This document shows positions 32,604-45,106 of a DNA stretch of 64,000 bases, one piece after another. The first letter of the stretch is position 1. Each line of letters opens with the position of its first letter. Source of the stretch: Symsagittifera roscoffensis (taxonomy: Eukaryota; Xenacoelomorpha; Acoela; Convolutidae); NCBI RefSeq assembly GCF_963678635.1, contig NC_087067.1:6614647-6678646 (forward strand), read 5' to 3'. The position numbers and the translations under genes are program-made. The notes under the pieces were generated by a model. That model ran no database searches, was not told the DNA's origin, and saw nothing but the letters and a program-made list of their open reading frames with translations.

Positions 32604-32812
32604 GAGCGAAATTGCGAAAAGACAAACCGGTTTGCCGAACTTGTTCATATACCATCTAAAGGAGATCGCTTAAATGGACTCAAAGTGGAAACGATTTTTT
32701 TTACATCAGATCAATTTATGTAGTTACGGGAACTGAAATTTGCTTATTTGACCAGCCCCGAAGGCTTAGAGCATGTAGCGCTTTTTCTAACACGCTTATG
32801 CGGTGAATGAAT

Positions 32813-33357
32813 TGTTCCGTTTTTCGTAACGAAAGTAACGGAATATTTGTGCTCGGGGTGGGTTTTTTTATTCAGACGAATTTCGACTTTTTAACTAGCC
32901 ACTTTCGACGGAGCTTCTTTATATCATTCAAAATTTATTTTTATGAGCTTAAATTTGAAAAGATATTTCACCTGTGATCATTTTTTGTAAAGGTTGCCAT
33001 TTTGACCATTTTGGGACAATTAACGCGCGATATAGAAGAAATTTAGGATAAATTAAAAAAAGTATTTCTGTTGTATTACATATTTATACATTATAATATA
33101 TATGATATTATGCTATTATGACGTGCACTATTGTACAAATGTCTGTTGGCAATGAATGCCTACCAGCCAATTTTGTTTTGGTTTCTGAGTGTACCAATTA
33201 AAAAGTTTCTCTTTCTAAATTTCGCTATTAGAAATCGTTCCAAATTGGTCGAAAGAAATTTATTTGCCATAATTGATTTGTTACTATTACAAAAATTTAT
33301 CATTTTGTACTTTATATGGCGTGTGAGGCGATGACTTTTACAAAAAATTTCAAAATA
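32813..33357 (+). mobile_element. HINE-like element with 183-bp insertion
   Basis: The 5' half is normal up to 'acgcgcgatata' (33034). Unrelated AT-rich DNA fills 33035-33217, then the copy resumes at 'tttcgctatta'. The 3' end is missing. Confidence 0.75.
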
Positions 33358-33362
33358 AAAAA

Positions 33363-33464
33363 GAACAAGACTGCTTGTATCAGGGCCAAGCCCTGAATGT
33401 TCCGACTGCCTCTTAAGGTCTATGGAGCAGCAATACCATAAGAAAATTAAATTTAAAAAAATGA
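33363..33464 (-). mobile_element. HINE-like 3' fragment
   Basis: Reversed terminal sequence, hairpin and about 60 further bases. Confidence 0.7.
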
Positions 33465-33465
33465 A

Positions 33466-33986
33466 TAAGACTGCTCGTATCAAGGCGAGGCGTTGAAAGC
33501 TCCGACTGCCTTTTAGGGCCTATGGATTAGTAATAACATGAAAAATTAAATTGAACAACAATAAAACATTTTTTTACAACTTAAGATTTTTGCAAAAATC
33601 ATCTCCCCACACGCATATAAAGTACAAAGTGATAGATTTCGTTCCTAGTAACACAAAATTTTTGGAAAAAAAGATTCGTTCAACCAATTTGGAACAATTT
33701 CAATTTGGATTGAATCTCCGCTTACGCGTTATTAGCACGAATTATATCGCGCGTTAATTGTCCCTAATTGAACAAAATGGCAATCTTTAAACCCCAATAA
33801 CTTTTCAAAAAATGGTCACAGGTGAAACATCTGTTCAATCTTAAGCTCAGAACAACAAAACTTTTCGAATGGTATAAAAAAAGTTCCGTCAAAAATGGCT
33901 AGTTAAAAAGTCGAAATTTGTCTGCAAGAAAAAAACCCACCCCCGAGCAAAAATATTCCGTTACTTTAGTTCCGAAAGTCCGAACA
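33466..33986 (-). mobile_element. HINE-like element, full length, reversed
   Basis: Both ends present. The 3' hairpin has decayed (GGCGAGGCG). The core 'cgcgttattagcacg' is kept. Confidence 0.8.
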
Positions 33987-33994
33987 AAAGAAGT

Positions 33995-34103
33995 TTTATT
34001 TTTCTTCACTTAATTTTTTCATGCTATTACTGCTCCATAGACCTTAAAAGACAGTCGAGTCAGAACATTCAGGGCTTCCTTCGCCCTGGTATGAGCAGTC
34101 TTC
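33995..34103 (+). mobile_element. HINE-like 3' fragment
   Basis: From 'ttttttcatgctattactgc' to the hairpin and 'gagcagtctt'. Small duplications ('gtcgagtcag', 'ttccttcgcc') interrupt the end. Confidence 0.7.
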
Positions 34104-34109
34104 TTCAGT

Positions 34110-35570
34110 TTAAATTGAATGAATTCCAGCAATTTAGTTTCATTTTCACGATACGAGACGCTGAAAACATCCATTTAAATTTTATATAATGTGTTAGGAT
34201 AGACCCAAGACAAAATTGGGACCTCACTGCTTGTTTCACAGAAGAGAGCCAATTGTTTAGCTAGGTTCAAGAAATAAAACAATTTTCTAGGAAATTAAAA
34301 GCAGATAATTTTGTAAATTAATTCAAGCTATGAAAAGTACAAACTGATGTAAATAGCGTAAAGCAACGTATCAATAGTTCTAAATACTCGCCGCAATTCA
34401 CATTGGAGCAATTTTGAAGCAGGATTTTACTATCGCTCTGGCGATAAATTTGCTGAAAAATAAAAAAAATTGTTTTCATTTTGAGAGCAGTGCGCCATTT
34501 TTTTTTTTGGATTTTGTAAAACTTTGAATTAAAAAGCTAGTTGAAAAATCAAAAATTGTCTGAAAAAAAAATCACGCCTAAAACAAATATTTCATGTTTT
34601 TTTTTGAAAGTGTGAACAAAAAAATTGATCATTTTTTTCATTTTGTTTGGATAATTTGATCAATTTTTGAAGTAAAAAATCTTCAGCTTTAAGGGGCACT
34701 CTGAAAGTTCAAAGCTTTGCTTCCGAATGTCAAATATCTGTTTGAGTGTTAAAATATTCAACTTGGGCTCATTAAAGGGCGTTTAAATTTAAATAACAAC
34801 ATTATATGGGGTACAAGGAGTGTTTTATTGGTTTTCTTATTACAGGAGAAAAATATAGAGCCAATGAAGAAGAAAGAAAGCTCAGTTTAAACATCAAAGG
34901 ATAATTGTGAAAAAGTCGGACCTTCGATTTAGCGTAACAAGCAACAACTTGTGATACAACAATTTTTTTTAAAAAAAAAGAAGATACATAACATATTGGA
35001 CTTGCGTAAAATGATTGAGTCATCTTAAATATTTATATTCTAATAAAAAATAAAAATTTCAAATAATAGTTTGATCGATACCAGGAGCACTAATTGTCTT
35101 ACAAAGTTACAGTTGGTTTTTTTTCTCTTAAAAAGTTCCCTGGCAAGCATTCTGGTCACTGCAAAATTTCACTTTCAAGCAAGCACTTTTTAGATCATTT
35201 ACTTCTGCTTGTATCCATTTGCAATATCAAAAAGATAACTCGCTGACTGCATATGAAAACACAGAAAACATTGTTTGCATTAATGATCCCACATTGGGTA
35301 AACTGTAAGTTTTAATGACGTCTTAATTTAATAAAATTTCTTGCGAGTAAAATACGTTTTTTTTATGTTTGAACTCAACGAATTGACATATCCCACATGG
35401 TTTAGTTATTCTCGGTAAAAAAAACTGCTATTTAGATGGTTAAGTTCGCCTGGAGAAATTACCATGCCGATTGCCTGAAGAACAATTTTTTGTTGATCCT
35501 TCAAGGCAATATCTATTTTGTTTACTTTTGTAGAAGAAACCCAATTAATTTCACTTAGTCCTTTATTTTT
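34110..35570. other. AT-rich stretch, nothing supported
   Basis: No gene, RNA or repeat seen beyond homopolymers. Confidence 0.4.
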
Positions 35571-35702
35571 CTGACTTTCGAAAGAAGCGGCGCAATAGTT
35601 ATATTTATGTGTTATATTTTCCGCAAAAAAGAAGGGTTCGAGTTTGCCAGTTTGGACAATTTGGAATAATGAAATCCCAAAATTTCTCGTGCTATTAACG
35701 CG
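35571..35702 (+). mobile_element. HINE-like element, left half split by gypsy
   Basis: Diverged copy ending in 'gctattaacgcg'. It continues at 42386 after the retrotransposon. Confidence 0.6.
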
Positions 35703-35917
35703 TGATGTGGTTCCACTTTATATACTCTAGCTTAGCTAACGATTACGTAACCATTCTATCAGGTCACTTAGATATGATCTTCACTCTTTCATTCTCTCCG
35801 GCGGAGAGAATGCTCTCTTCACTTTTTAATGTTTTAACTTAAGATTGTTCACTTTTATTTTTTTATTCTTTTAATTGTATAAAGTAGAGTTAGCTACAAC
35901 AAAGTAATATTTTATCA
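35703..35917 (+). repeat. Left LTR
   Basis: 215 bp. Carries a TATATA stretch near 35717 and a perfect 11-bp-arm palindrome at 35790-35812. Confidence 0.93.
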
Positions 35918-37001
35918 TGGCGCAGTCAAATAATGAATCTAACGTGAGAGGAATACCTCCATTTTGGCAGAACCATACGGTGGACCCACCTATACCTTGG
36001 GAAGATTGGAGTGATCTCTTCCACTTGGCAATCATCGCGAAAAAAAATGTAGACATCGAGAATCTACTGAGTCCTTCGGAAAGACATCATTCCCATCCAC
36101 TAACTCAGGAAAATCCGACAGAAAACGAATCGCAAAACCAAAGAAAAGTTGGGATAGAAAGAAAAATCCAAGATCAAAGACGGTACGACGATGGAGAAAC
36201 GGCATCTATTAAATCAAAAACTACGAAATTTAACGGAATGGGTATGGAGGAGCCCGCCGACAAGAAATTAGGTTCTATCCTGTACCTACCCCTAGAAAAC
36301 GAGGGAAAGCGAATCTCCGGACAAAAGTTTACAAAAGTAAAAGTACTCCAAATTTCATTCAAAGAGATTTGGGGACGGTTAGCAACCGCTTTCGTCAGGA
36401 AAACTAACGTCACATTCGACAGGCACAAGTTGTAAAATAGGAAACAACAAGACAGAGAGTCACTTGAACAATTTTGGGGAGCTCTTGCCGAAATGGCTAA
36501 AAGTTTGACATAACCGCCGGAGAGGACGAATGGATCAGGGATATCTTCATAATTAACTTGAAAAATTCAGATATACAACGAAAACTCCTGACCGAAACCC
36601 TAACACCGTGGAAAACACTCAATGTCGCCCAAATTGGTGAAAAGGGAATTTTAAACCATTCAATATTAACAAATAATTTTAAATCCAACGGATCATCCGT
36701 ACACAAACCCCACAACCATTTTAACGTCAAAAAAGAACCTACCCTGAATATTGAACGGAGCAACACCTGTTTGAAATGGGGCGGGACTTTTTCAAAAGGA
36801 CATCTGGCTGTTTGTCCAGCGAAGGACACAACATGTACATCCTATAAACATAAAGGCCATTTCACCAGACTCTGTAAATCTCGTGGTAAAAACGTAAGCA
36901 TTGTAAATACTCAAATTGTAGATAATGCATATTTGAATCCGTCGGATCATCCGGATGTAAATGTGGACCTTGTAAATAGAGAAGAGAATGTTGTGGTGTG
37001 A
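35917..37001 (+). pseudogene. gag: gag of the gypsy element
   Basis: The first frame (35917-36435) opens with MAQSNNES and a PPF...W..W..LF pattern common at gypsy Gag N-termini. A break follows and the second frame (36558-37001) ends in two zinc-knuckle remnants at about 36767-36893. Both have lost a ligand: the second Cys reads Trp in the first and Tyr in the second. Gag would form the particle and bind RNA; this copy could not do so normally. The start codon's A is the last base of the LTR. Confidence 0.8.
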
Positions 37002-40000
37002 TTAACGGCTGGTCAAAATCTGGACAGAGTGAAAATGACGACTATTCTGTTTTTAATGTAACTACAATTTTCGACGATGATGGAAAAGAACTTAAGCAAC
37101 TAATAAATTTTTGCCTCGGGAAGGAAAACAAAGTAATTTTAAACATACAAGTGGACTCTGCAAGCCCGGTCAGCTTTCTCAAGAAGAACGTTCTTCACGA
37201 ATTGAAGTTACGCGATCCAAATATGAAAATTCATCCAGTGGATAAAGCAACCAAGGACTTATACTGCGGGTTCACAGACAATGCCATCAACATCTCTGGC
37301 AAAGTGACACTGCCGATCTTTTCAAATGGATGGTCGCTCAACCACTGCCATTTTTTTTGAAGAAAGGGCATGAGAAAAACATACTCGGAAATGACAACCT
37401 GTCCAAAGTGGGGATAGAAGTATCACAGAAGTACTTTCCTCACTTCCAGACAAATAACATGTGAAAGTCAATAAATTTTAATTTCCACCGCAGAAAAAGA
37501 AACGAAAATTACTAACATCGCTGGGACTTTTAAAAACTCATTCCTTCGGATTGGGAAAACAAAAAAATCAGATGAAAATCACTCATTTTGCCCGTACACC
37601 GCTAAAACCCATGCAATTAAAAGCAGTCCGTCTCCGCTTACTTGATTCAGTTAAAACGGAAATTAATCGACTTAAAAACGAGGGACACATTAAGAAGTTA
37701 GGAGATTGCGATGAAGACCATTTTATCAGCCTCAGCCGAATTGTCATTTCTTGCAAAAAAAAAACATATCGATCAAGTTGTCTTTAGATTCAAAATTTAT
37801 TAACAAACAGATCTACGAGAATAAATATCAAATGCCGAATCTTGACGAACTTGTAGATAACCCAGCGGCACAAAGTTCAAATGACACCGTTGGAGAAGTT
37901 TGGTTTACTATCTTGGATTTGAAAAATGCATATAGCCAACTCGCCTTAGACAAATTTTCTAGTAACCAGTGTAACTTTAGTATAGTGGGCGGTGATATTT
38001 TGGGTACCGTTAACTGTTTTCAACTGATTTTATGGGTTAGGCGATATGCCTGACGAATTTCAAAGAGTCATGGACTCATCGCTAGGTACGATTCCTTTTA
38101 CAAACTGTTATTTAGATGACATTTTAATTGCATCCAAAGGAAGTTTCTTAGACCACAAAAACATTGTTTTTAAAATCTTATCATTTCTAGACGATTACAA
38201 TTTTGCCGTTAAATGGTCAAAATGCATTTTTTAAAAAAAAGAAATTGAATGGTTGGGTTTTAAAATCTCCAGAATTTCTCCGTTATTGCACAAAACGAAA
38301 GCAATAAAAGACTTACCCATCCCAAAGAACTACGATAATTTTTCGGGTCTATAAATCAAAATATTAAATTTGTGCCTAATATAGCATCCTTGGGAAGCCC
38401 GTAACATCCTTCGTTGAAAAATAAATCTATTTTTTATTGGAAGTTTGAACAGGCAGAAGCTTTTAAGAAAATCAAACAGAATATTATCAATCTTACAGAA
38501 AATACGCATTTCGACATAAAACGTAAGACCAGAATAAAAACGGACGCACCACAGGAGCCTCCCTAGAACAAATCTATGGGAATGACTGGAAAATGATTTC
38601 ATTTGCTTCTCGATTTCTAAACCCACATGAATCGAAGTATTCTACCAATTAATTAGATCTTTTGGGAGTAGTCTGGGCCGTAGAAGATTATAAAAATTAC
38701 CTTTAGTGATCGGAGTTCGATATAATTACAGATCATAAAGCCCTATTTTCCACCTTATCAACAAACCATGGGAATAAAACATACCAGAGCAGACTAACAA
38801 GATGGGTTGATCGCTTACTACCGTTAAATTTTACAATTAAACACCTTGCAGGAAAAGACATGGGATTCACTAATTTAATTTCAAGATTTCCTTCTGGAAA
38901 AGCCCTACCCCCATCATATTACAACAAAGAGGTTGTAGTGGCGAACAAAGATGAAATTAAGAAATCAATTAATCCTTCGGATAATCAAAGAGAGACAAGC
39001 TCTGTTATTGGTTCAAATCTGGAAAACTCCGATTACGCAAGATTACGTAGTTACTTTTTAGCTTCAGTACTAAGACTCATTAATTCGACTTTCCCAATTT
39101 GCTCAACAAATCAAAATCGAACTAAGTTTTGTACTTGGAAATGTATTCCTTCGGATTATTCAAACACTAGTTCCTCAATCATTTCTATTTCCAATTCCGC
39201 ATTTTTATGTTTTTTTAATTCTTAATTTCAGCATAATTAATTCAGCTTCATATAGAAAAATTGTGAATACCGGTAATATGGAAAATTGTAAAACTGTAAT
39301 TAATCCGTCCACTTCCGGTATTCAAGTTTCCCTAGAATTTCCAGTGTTATCTGACCACGTAAAACTTGTAAAACAAATACCGAGAAAATTTGAAGTTGCC
39401 CGATTGTCCTCTGGATTTAAATACGTCATTTAATGTTAAATTAGTAGCTCTTCTAACCGAAGACAACCCAATCTTGAGCCCCATCATTAAGGCACTTCAA
39501 AACAAAGTAGAGACGATTAACGCAAATCAACCTTATTTCAACCACTTTGTACGGGTTTTTACATGAATCCAACGGATTACTATACATGGACTGTAAATTA
39601 GTTATCCCTTTTACAGTGAGATATGCAATGCTAAAAACTATCCATGAAACACATCCCGGTCAATTTGGAATGAAATAATACTTGGCCCAATACATCTGGT
39701 GGCCCCATATTAAAAGACAGACATATTTTCACGGCATGAATTGCTCAGAATGTTTACAGACGGGTAAAAATTTAAAAAGTATAATTCCTAATTCACAAAT
39801 TAGTGAACTTCTCCTCTTACTGGAACCCAACGAAAAACTCAATCGAGACTTCGCCGGTCCTTTAGATTCTCTCTGGGGCACGAATAAATAAATCTTATTT
39901 TGCATCGATTGATTTCCAAAATTTCCTTCGGCAAAAATTACTACATCCACTTCGTCAAAAACAGTCGTCGAATTTCGTCAAGATTACATATTTTTTCTTA

Positions 40001-41703
40001 GCATACCTTACTCAATTAGAGTACATCACGCATCTTGTTTTACAAGCCCTGATTTTAACTTATTTTGCGATTCGAACAATATCAAATTAATGTTTTGTAC
40101 AGAAGGAGATCATCGCTACAACGGATTAGTCGAGGAGCTTGTACATTTCTAGAAAGTTAAATTTTTGGCTATGTCTCAAGAAGCCCAAAAATCTACATTA
40201 CATGACGCTGTCTCAAAAATCATCTGGAACGTTCGGTCTTCTTACCAATCAAAAATCAAATGCTCTCCTTTCGAAATTCATTTCGATAGAAAACCAAACA
40301 CTATTTGGAAACAACTGGTGTCTGGTAAACCATCATATGGAATTTTAGAAAAATGAAAATCGACTTTTTCTAAAGAACGGGAAAAGGACTGGAACGCGAA
40401 TGACAGAGTGGAGGATGGATACAAGGATACGTTAATCCCCAAGAACAACCAGACACATGTAGAGAAGGGATACGAATCGGACTACCCGTTCCCAACAGAG
40501 CCTTCCTCGACTATAATTTCCCTTTGAACTCCATTTAAGGGTAAAATCCTTCAAAAAACGAACAAGAGCATCAAAGGAAATCCGTTTTATAAGGAGTTAA
40601 AAGAAAAAATTATAAACACCTCTTGTACGACCGTGGAGTTATCCGACGGAAAAATATTCAGAAAATCAGATATCGCCATTCCACGATCAAACTATTCAAA
40701 AATCCGATCTTTAAAGGCAACATATCATTTTCTTACTTTTCTAACCGTAATGTTGAAGTAGGTCAGAAACGCGAGAAACTCTGGAAACAAAAAATCCACG
40801 AAAACATCAACCAAAGACCAGGAAACAAATCGAATTGGGATCCTCAGACAATAACACCAGGACGCGAGTGTCGAGACCTTCTACGAACCCTTCTCGAAGA
40901 CAACCTCCACGATCTAAGAAGTCGACTATTTTACCAGGTTAGCTGGCATCTGACGAGTCTATGTTTATTCCCTCGGATACTACCAATATAAGCGATTGGG
41001 AATGGATAGCTGGAGGTTTTCCTTGTAGAGACGTAGTTATGGAGCGAAATATTTCCGACTCCGTAAATGATTTACACCAAGATAACAACACTGATAACTC
41101 TCCCGAAGCAAATGGTAACATTAAGTTTCAGATTTTTGAAGATAAACAAGATGAAGATATATTAACATCGCAGTGCCCAATCAACATCATTCCGGCGGAA
41201 TCTACTACCACCACGCCAGAAAGGGACTGGAAGAATAACTCAACAACACCCCTAAATGAGGACTCTCCAGTGAACTTCCCAATTTATGAGATAGTGGACT
41301 CAACTGATGAAGCCCTACCTAAGCCCAAGTCCACACATACACCCGTTAATGAACCACCCGTAAGCCGGTCTAACCGAAACGTGGGCCGGCCGAAACTCTT
41401 TGGTAAGAGATATTTCATAGATGTTGTAGATGAGCCTCAAGTGGTTTCTGGCATGGCATCAAACCCTATCGTCCTGGACAACAACATCAGTAAACACTCT
41501 GACTTAACTGACCTATAAACTCCTCCTCACCTATTCAATCAGACCCTTCTTCACCAGATCTTCATTCATCTTCATCGACGGACGAATCCTTAAGAAATGC
41601 TGTGGACAATTTCGACGACAACATGGATCTTGACAGCGAACTATTCAATGCCGAACTCGAAAACTTTATAAACTGCTACAGAAACTGTTTACTCAAAAAC
41701 TAA
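36998..41703 (+). pseudogene. pol: pol of the gypsy element (PR-RT-RH-IN)
   Basis: Protease: NIQVDSASPVSFL near 37142-37180. Reverse transcriptase: TILDLKNAYSQL near 37910 and the YLDD catalytic box at 38109-38120. RNase H: 'ITDHKALFSTL' and the 'QSRLTRWVDRLL' tail near 38727-38825. Integrase: His/Cys zinc-binding region (HETHPGQFG, CSECLQ) near 39640-39770 and the start of the core (RDFAGPLDS) near 39845. The C-terminal tail (PVSRSNRNVGRPKLFGKRY) is near 41360 and, after a +1 shift, runs to 41703. At least six frameshifts or stops are visible, so the protein is dead. Confidence 0.85.
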
Positions 41704-42169
41704 TCATAACATTTCGCCTATCTGGTGCTATATCTTTTTATTTATTTACTACAATACTCTTTGGATTTTTAACCGCCTAGGGCACCATTAAAATTCCTTC
41801 GGATCAGTACATACACTTCATCTTAATATTTGGCTACCCTTAAAATTTAATATTAATGCTTTATACCCTAGCACACTTAATTACATTTCGACTCACTTAC
41901 ATTCCAAGGAATTTAACTTCGTAATTCTTTCTGATTTCCAATTCGACCCGATACTCTTACATCCGGCGGATGTTGGGTACTTATTTTAATCCAGCAGTTA
42001 ATTTCATATCCTTAACGGCCTTATTTAAATACAATCGTTAATTTGGGGTCTCTAACCTAGTACACTTATGTTGGTTATATTTAATTTTGTTTCCCAAAGG
42101 GGAGAAAAGTTGCAGTTAGTTAGTTAACTAGTTGATTTTTGCAAATCAAATTTTCCCTGCTTAGAGGAA
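41704..42169 (+). other. 3' untranslated region of the gypsy element
   Basis: No env-like frame. Ends at the short purine tract before the right LTR. Confidence 0.6.
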
Positions 42170-42385
42170 TGATGTGGTTCCACTTTATATACTCTAGTTT
42201 AGCTAACGACTACGTAACCATTCTAACAGGTCACTTAGATATGACCTTCACTTTTTCATTCTCTCCGGCGGAGAGAATGCTCTCTTCACTTTTTAATGTT
42301 TTAACTTTAGATTAATTCAAATTTATTCTTTTATTCTTTTAATTGTATAAAGTAGAGTTAGCTACAACAAAGTAATATTTCATCA
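42170..42385 (+). repeat. Right LTR
   Basis: 216 bp, same ends and same palindrome (42257-42279) as the left LTR. Confidence 0.93.
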
Positions 42386-42598
42386 ACGCGTGAGCGGCTA
42401 AGTAATTTGACAGAGAAATGATTTCAGAAACATTACTTTTAATATAATACAGGGGAATTTTTTTCAAAAAGGAATCAAACAGTGTTTCTAATTTTTTTTT
42501 TTTAAATTAGTCTATTTTTGTAAATCAAACACTATTGCATAGACTGTAGAGTGCAGTCAGAAATTTCAGCGCGTCCTCCTGACACAAGCACCTAATGT
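42386..42598 (+). mobile_element. HINE-like element, right half
   Basis: Begins ACGCGTGAGCGG, continuing the half at 35571-35702. It ends with 'gtgcagtcagaaatttcagc' and a decayed hairpin. Confidence 0.65.
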
Positions 42599-42599
42599 T

Positions 42600-43430
42600 T
42601 TTTTTTCTATTTTGGTTCCAACTGCTAAAACTGAGAGTGAACGATTGACCTCAATCTAGCCTCACAATGATACGGATCTCTGCACATAAAGATACCGAAT
42701 AACTCGAAAAAGTAATCGAACTTCTATAAAATGTCAGATTTCTTTAACCACCGCACCTCCCCACCCCCCCCCCTCTCTCCTAGGGTAAGTATAGAGCAAA
42801 CAGCCCTATAAAACTAAATGAATGGTTAAGCTTGTTCAGATTTGCACCTGGCAGCGAATACCCCCCCCCCCCCTTTGCAAAAGGAGGAAAATAATGAGAG
42901 AGATACAGAAACGCTTCTCAGTCAGCTTGGGTTTCTCACATCAAAACAAACAAACAAACATACTTTAATGCTAGCTGACTTCGCTGACCTTTGATTTGAA
43001 TGAAAGGGATGGCACGCACCCGGGGATTATACCGAGGAGTCTAACACTTTTGAAAATTAAGTAGTAAGTAACCTTAGAGGAAGAAGGTTAAGCTTATTAA
43101 ACTTAGATTCAGACAAGACATAATTGACAGGCTGTACTCAAATTACATGCGACTGTCAACAAACATGCATTGAGTACTGCCTACATTTATTTGAAGTGTT
43201 TTCTTAGGAAAAAAAGTAATTACCAATGGATCTTGTTAACGATTAGCCTCTTGCCCTTTAACGCAATAGTGGGAAAGTCAAACAAGATACATATTTTTCC
43301 AGATGCTTAACCGTTGAATTCGTTATATAAGAGGGGGGGTGGGTTAGTTTTCTGGATTTCTGCTGCACTCCCGCACCGAGTTAAAATAGTTAGTAGTTAG
43401 CGGTTAAACTACCGTTTAACTATAATTTTT
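42600..43430. other. Intergenic stretch with C runs and CAAA repeat
   Basis: Poly-C tracts at about 42763-42773 and 42861-42873 and a short CAAA microsatellite near 42945. No gene supported. Confidence 0.5.
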
Positions 43431-43433
43431 GGG

Positions 43434-44350
43434 TTGAACAAAAATACTAATCATTCAATTTTCATATACGGAAAAGTGCTAATCATACACTTTTCATGCT
43501 ATTCCATAAGTACAGAAAGTTGCATGAAAGGTCTTTCATTTGTGATTTTTCATATATGGAAATTGTACGACTAGCAATTTTCAAAGAACCAAAAATATTG
43601 ATTTCTTACATTTTAATTTCTCAAAGTTTTTTGGTTGTGTTCATAAGTGACAAAAACCTTGGTTTCTTTTGTATGGCATGTTTATGTAGGCCTTGATCAA
43701 TGTCTGATAAGTTAAAAATTCAAAACATTCAAAAAAATGCAAAAACTGCATTGGAAATGGCCTGAAATGTCTTAAAGATGTCTTTCAGGAAATTATCAAA
43801 ATTTTATATTTGGCAAAAAACTTCAACGATGATTATTTTTGAAATTTGAATTTTGAATTTATCAGACATTGATTAAGGCATACATAAACATGCCATACAA
43901 AAGAAATTGGCGTTTTATGCGTTTTCGAAAAAAGTTATTGGGCGAAAAGGAAAAAAACTCAATATTAGTGCATCCAGGACTACTTTATGCACACAAAAAA
44001 TTAAATTTTGCATGCAAAAAAAAGTGTTTTGAAAAATGTTTGTTTGAGTACAAAATTCGTTTTGCGGTTGAAAAAAAAACACAATAAATTTTTTGGGTCA
44101 ATTTCAAAATTACTTGTCGTCAAAAAATGCTATTCATACATCTTTCTTTAATTAAAAGTTAAATGATTTGCAATTTTTTGACAAAAAGTTTTTCTTTTTT
44201 ATTTGGTACGATACACCGAATTTTATGGCAAAACCAAAAAAGTTCTCGAAAATTCGATGACACCATTATAGCAAAATGTATGAAATTTGTATGATTAGTG
44301 TTTTTTCATAGACTTAGTTTTTGGAATTGTACGATTAGCATTTTTGGTCT
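43434..44350. mobile_element. Long foldback element, AATGCT family
   Basis: Ends are inverted and composed of reiterated units (AAAAATACTAATCATTCAAT on the left; the complementary form on the right at 44280-44345). Deeper inverted arms pair 43655-43712 with 43857-43911 ('gtatggcatgtttatgtagg' and its near reverse complement). About 0.9 kb, no recognised coding. Same end type as 14139-14438. Confidence 0.65.
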
Positions 44351-44745
44351 ATGGAGGTCGAATGATAGACTTTCGGCTGTTTTTGTCCGTGCTCCGTCGC
44401 CTATGAGTCGTGAATTGTTGGCAATTGTGCGTAAATACTGTTTTGTTTTGGAGCGAAAACGAAAAAAAAACTGACAATCTGCTGAAATAATTGTTTGTTT
44501 GGAAAATTTTATGATGCTGCGCGGGGGAACTTTTGTTTGTTTAACATGCGACATTAATCAAAATGGCCAATTGTGTCTTTTCATTTTCCGTCCATTTCAA
44601 GTGATTTATATGTCAGTGATTTGGGATGAGTAAAAATAGTATTAAAAATAATTTTCGGCACTGATGAACAATGTTTTATTTTTCCGCACTGTGGTACTGC
44701 CCCTCAGAAAAACTTGATGATCCATGCTCAAAAATATAAAAAATT

Positions 44746-44941
44746 GGATCTACTTAACAATCTCCGCGCCTTTCAAGAAAGATGATTTGGTAAGAAGATC
44801 AAAATTATCGATTTTTCGACCAATCAGAATGCAGCAAAATTCGAATTCTCAACATATTCTCTAGTGCTAATTTACTGTATTTATTTATAGGGGTGGAAAT
44901 TTTTAAGTAAATACTATAAGGGGGAGATTGTTAAGTTGATT
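44746..44941. mobile_element. MITE, second copy
   Basis: Left end GGATCTACTTAACAATCTCC is intact and the right end is slightly decayed. Internal block 'cgaccaatcagaatgcagca' is shared with 19509-19720. Flanking A-rich 8-mers match in six positions. Confidence 0.8.
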
Positions 44942-45059
44942 CAAAAAACCTTTTTACTATGATTTTTGCCATTTTAAAAGTTCAAATCAAAATTTTGAAA
45001 ATTTTTTTTTAAGTTCAAAACAATTTTTTCAAAAATTAAGTTAGACACGGTTAAGGGAA

Positions 45060-45106
45060 ATGAGAACAATCAAGGCTTCACCCTGATATATTTAGCCTTG
45101 TTTTAG
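45060..45106 (+). mobile_element. HINE-like 3' tail
   Basis: 'caaggcttcaccctgatata' hairpin remnant and terminal 'gccttg'. Confidence 0.45.

Larger units (their letters stand above)
35703..42385 (+). mobile_element. Ty3/gypsy LTR retrotransposon, inactivated
   Basis: LTRs at 35703-35917 and 42170-42385 begin TGATG and end CATCA or TATCA, differ at roughly a dozen sites, and the element is flanked by ACGCG on both sides. Domain order protease, reverse transcriptase, RNase H, integrase is that of Ty3/gypsy. Many frameshifts and stops break gag and pol. A primer-binding-site-like TGG directly follows the left LTR. A purine tract (AGAGGAA) precedes the right LTR. Relatively complete, so insertion is younger than most repeats here. 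Confidence 0.93.
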
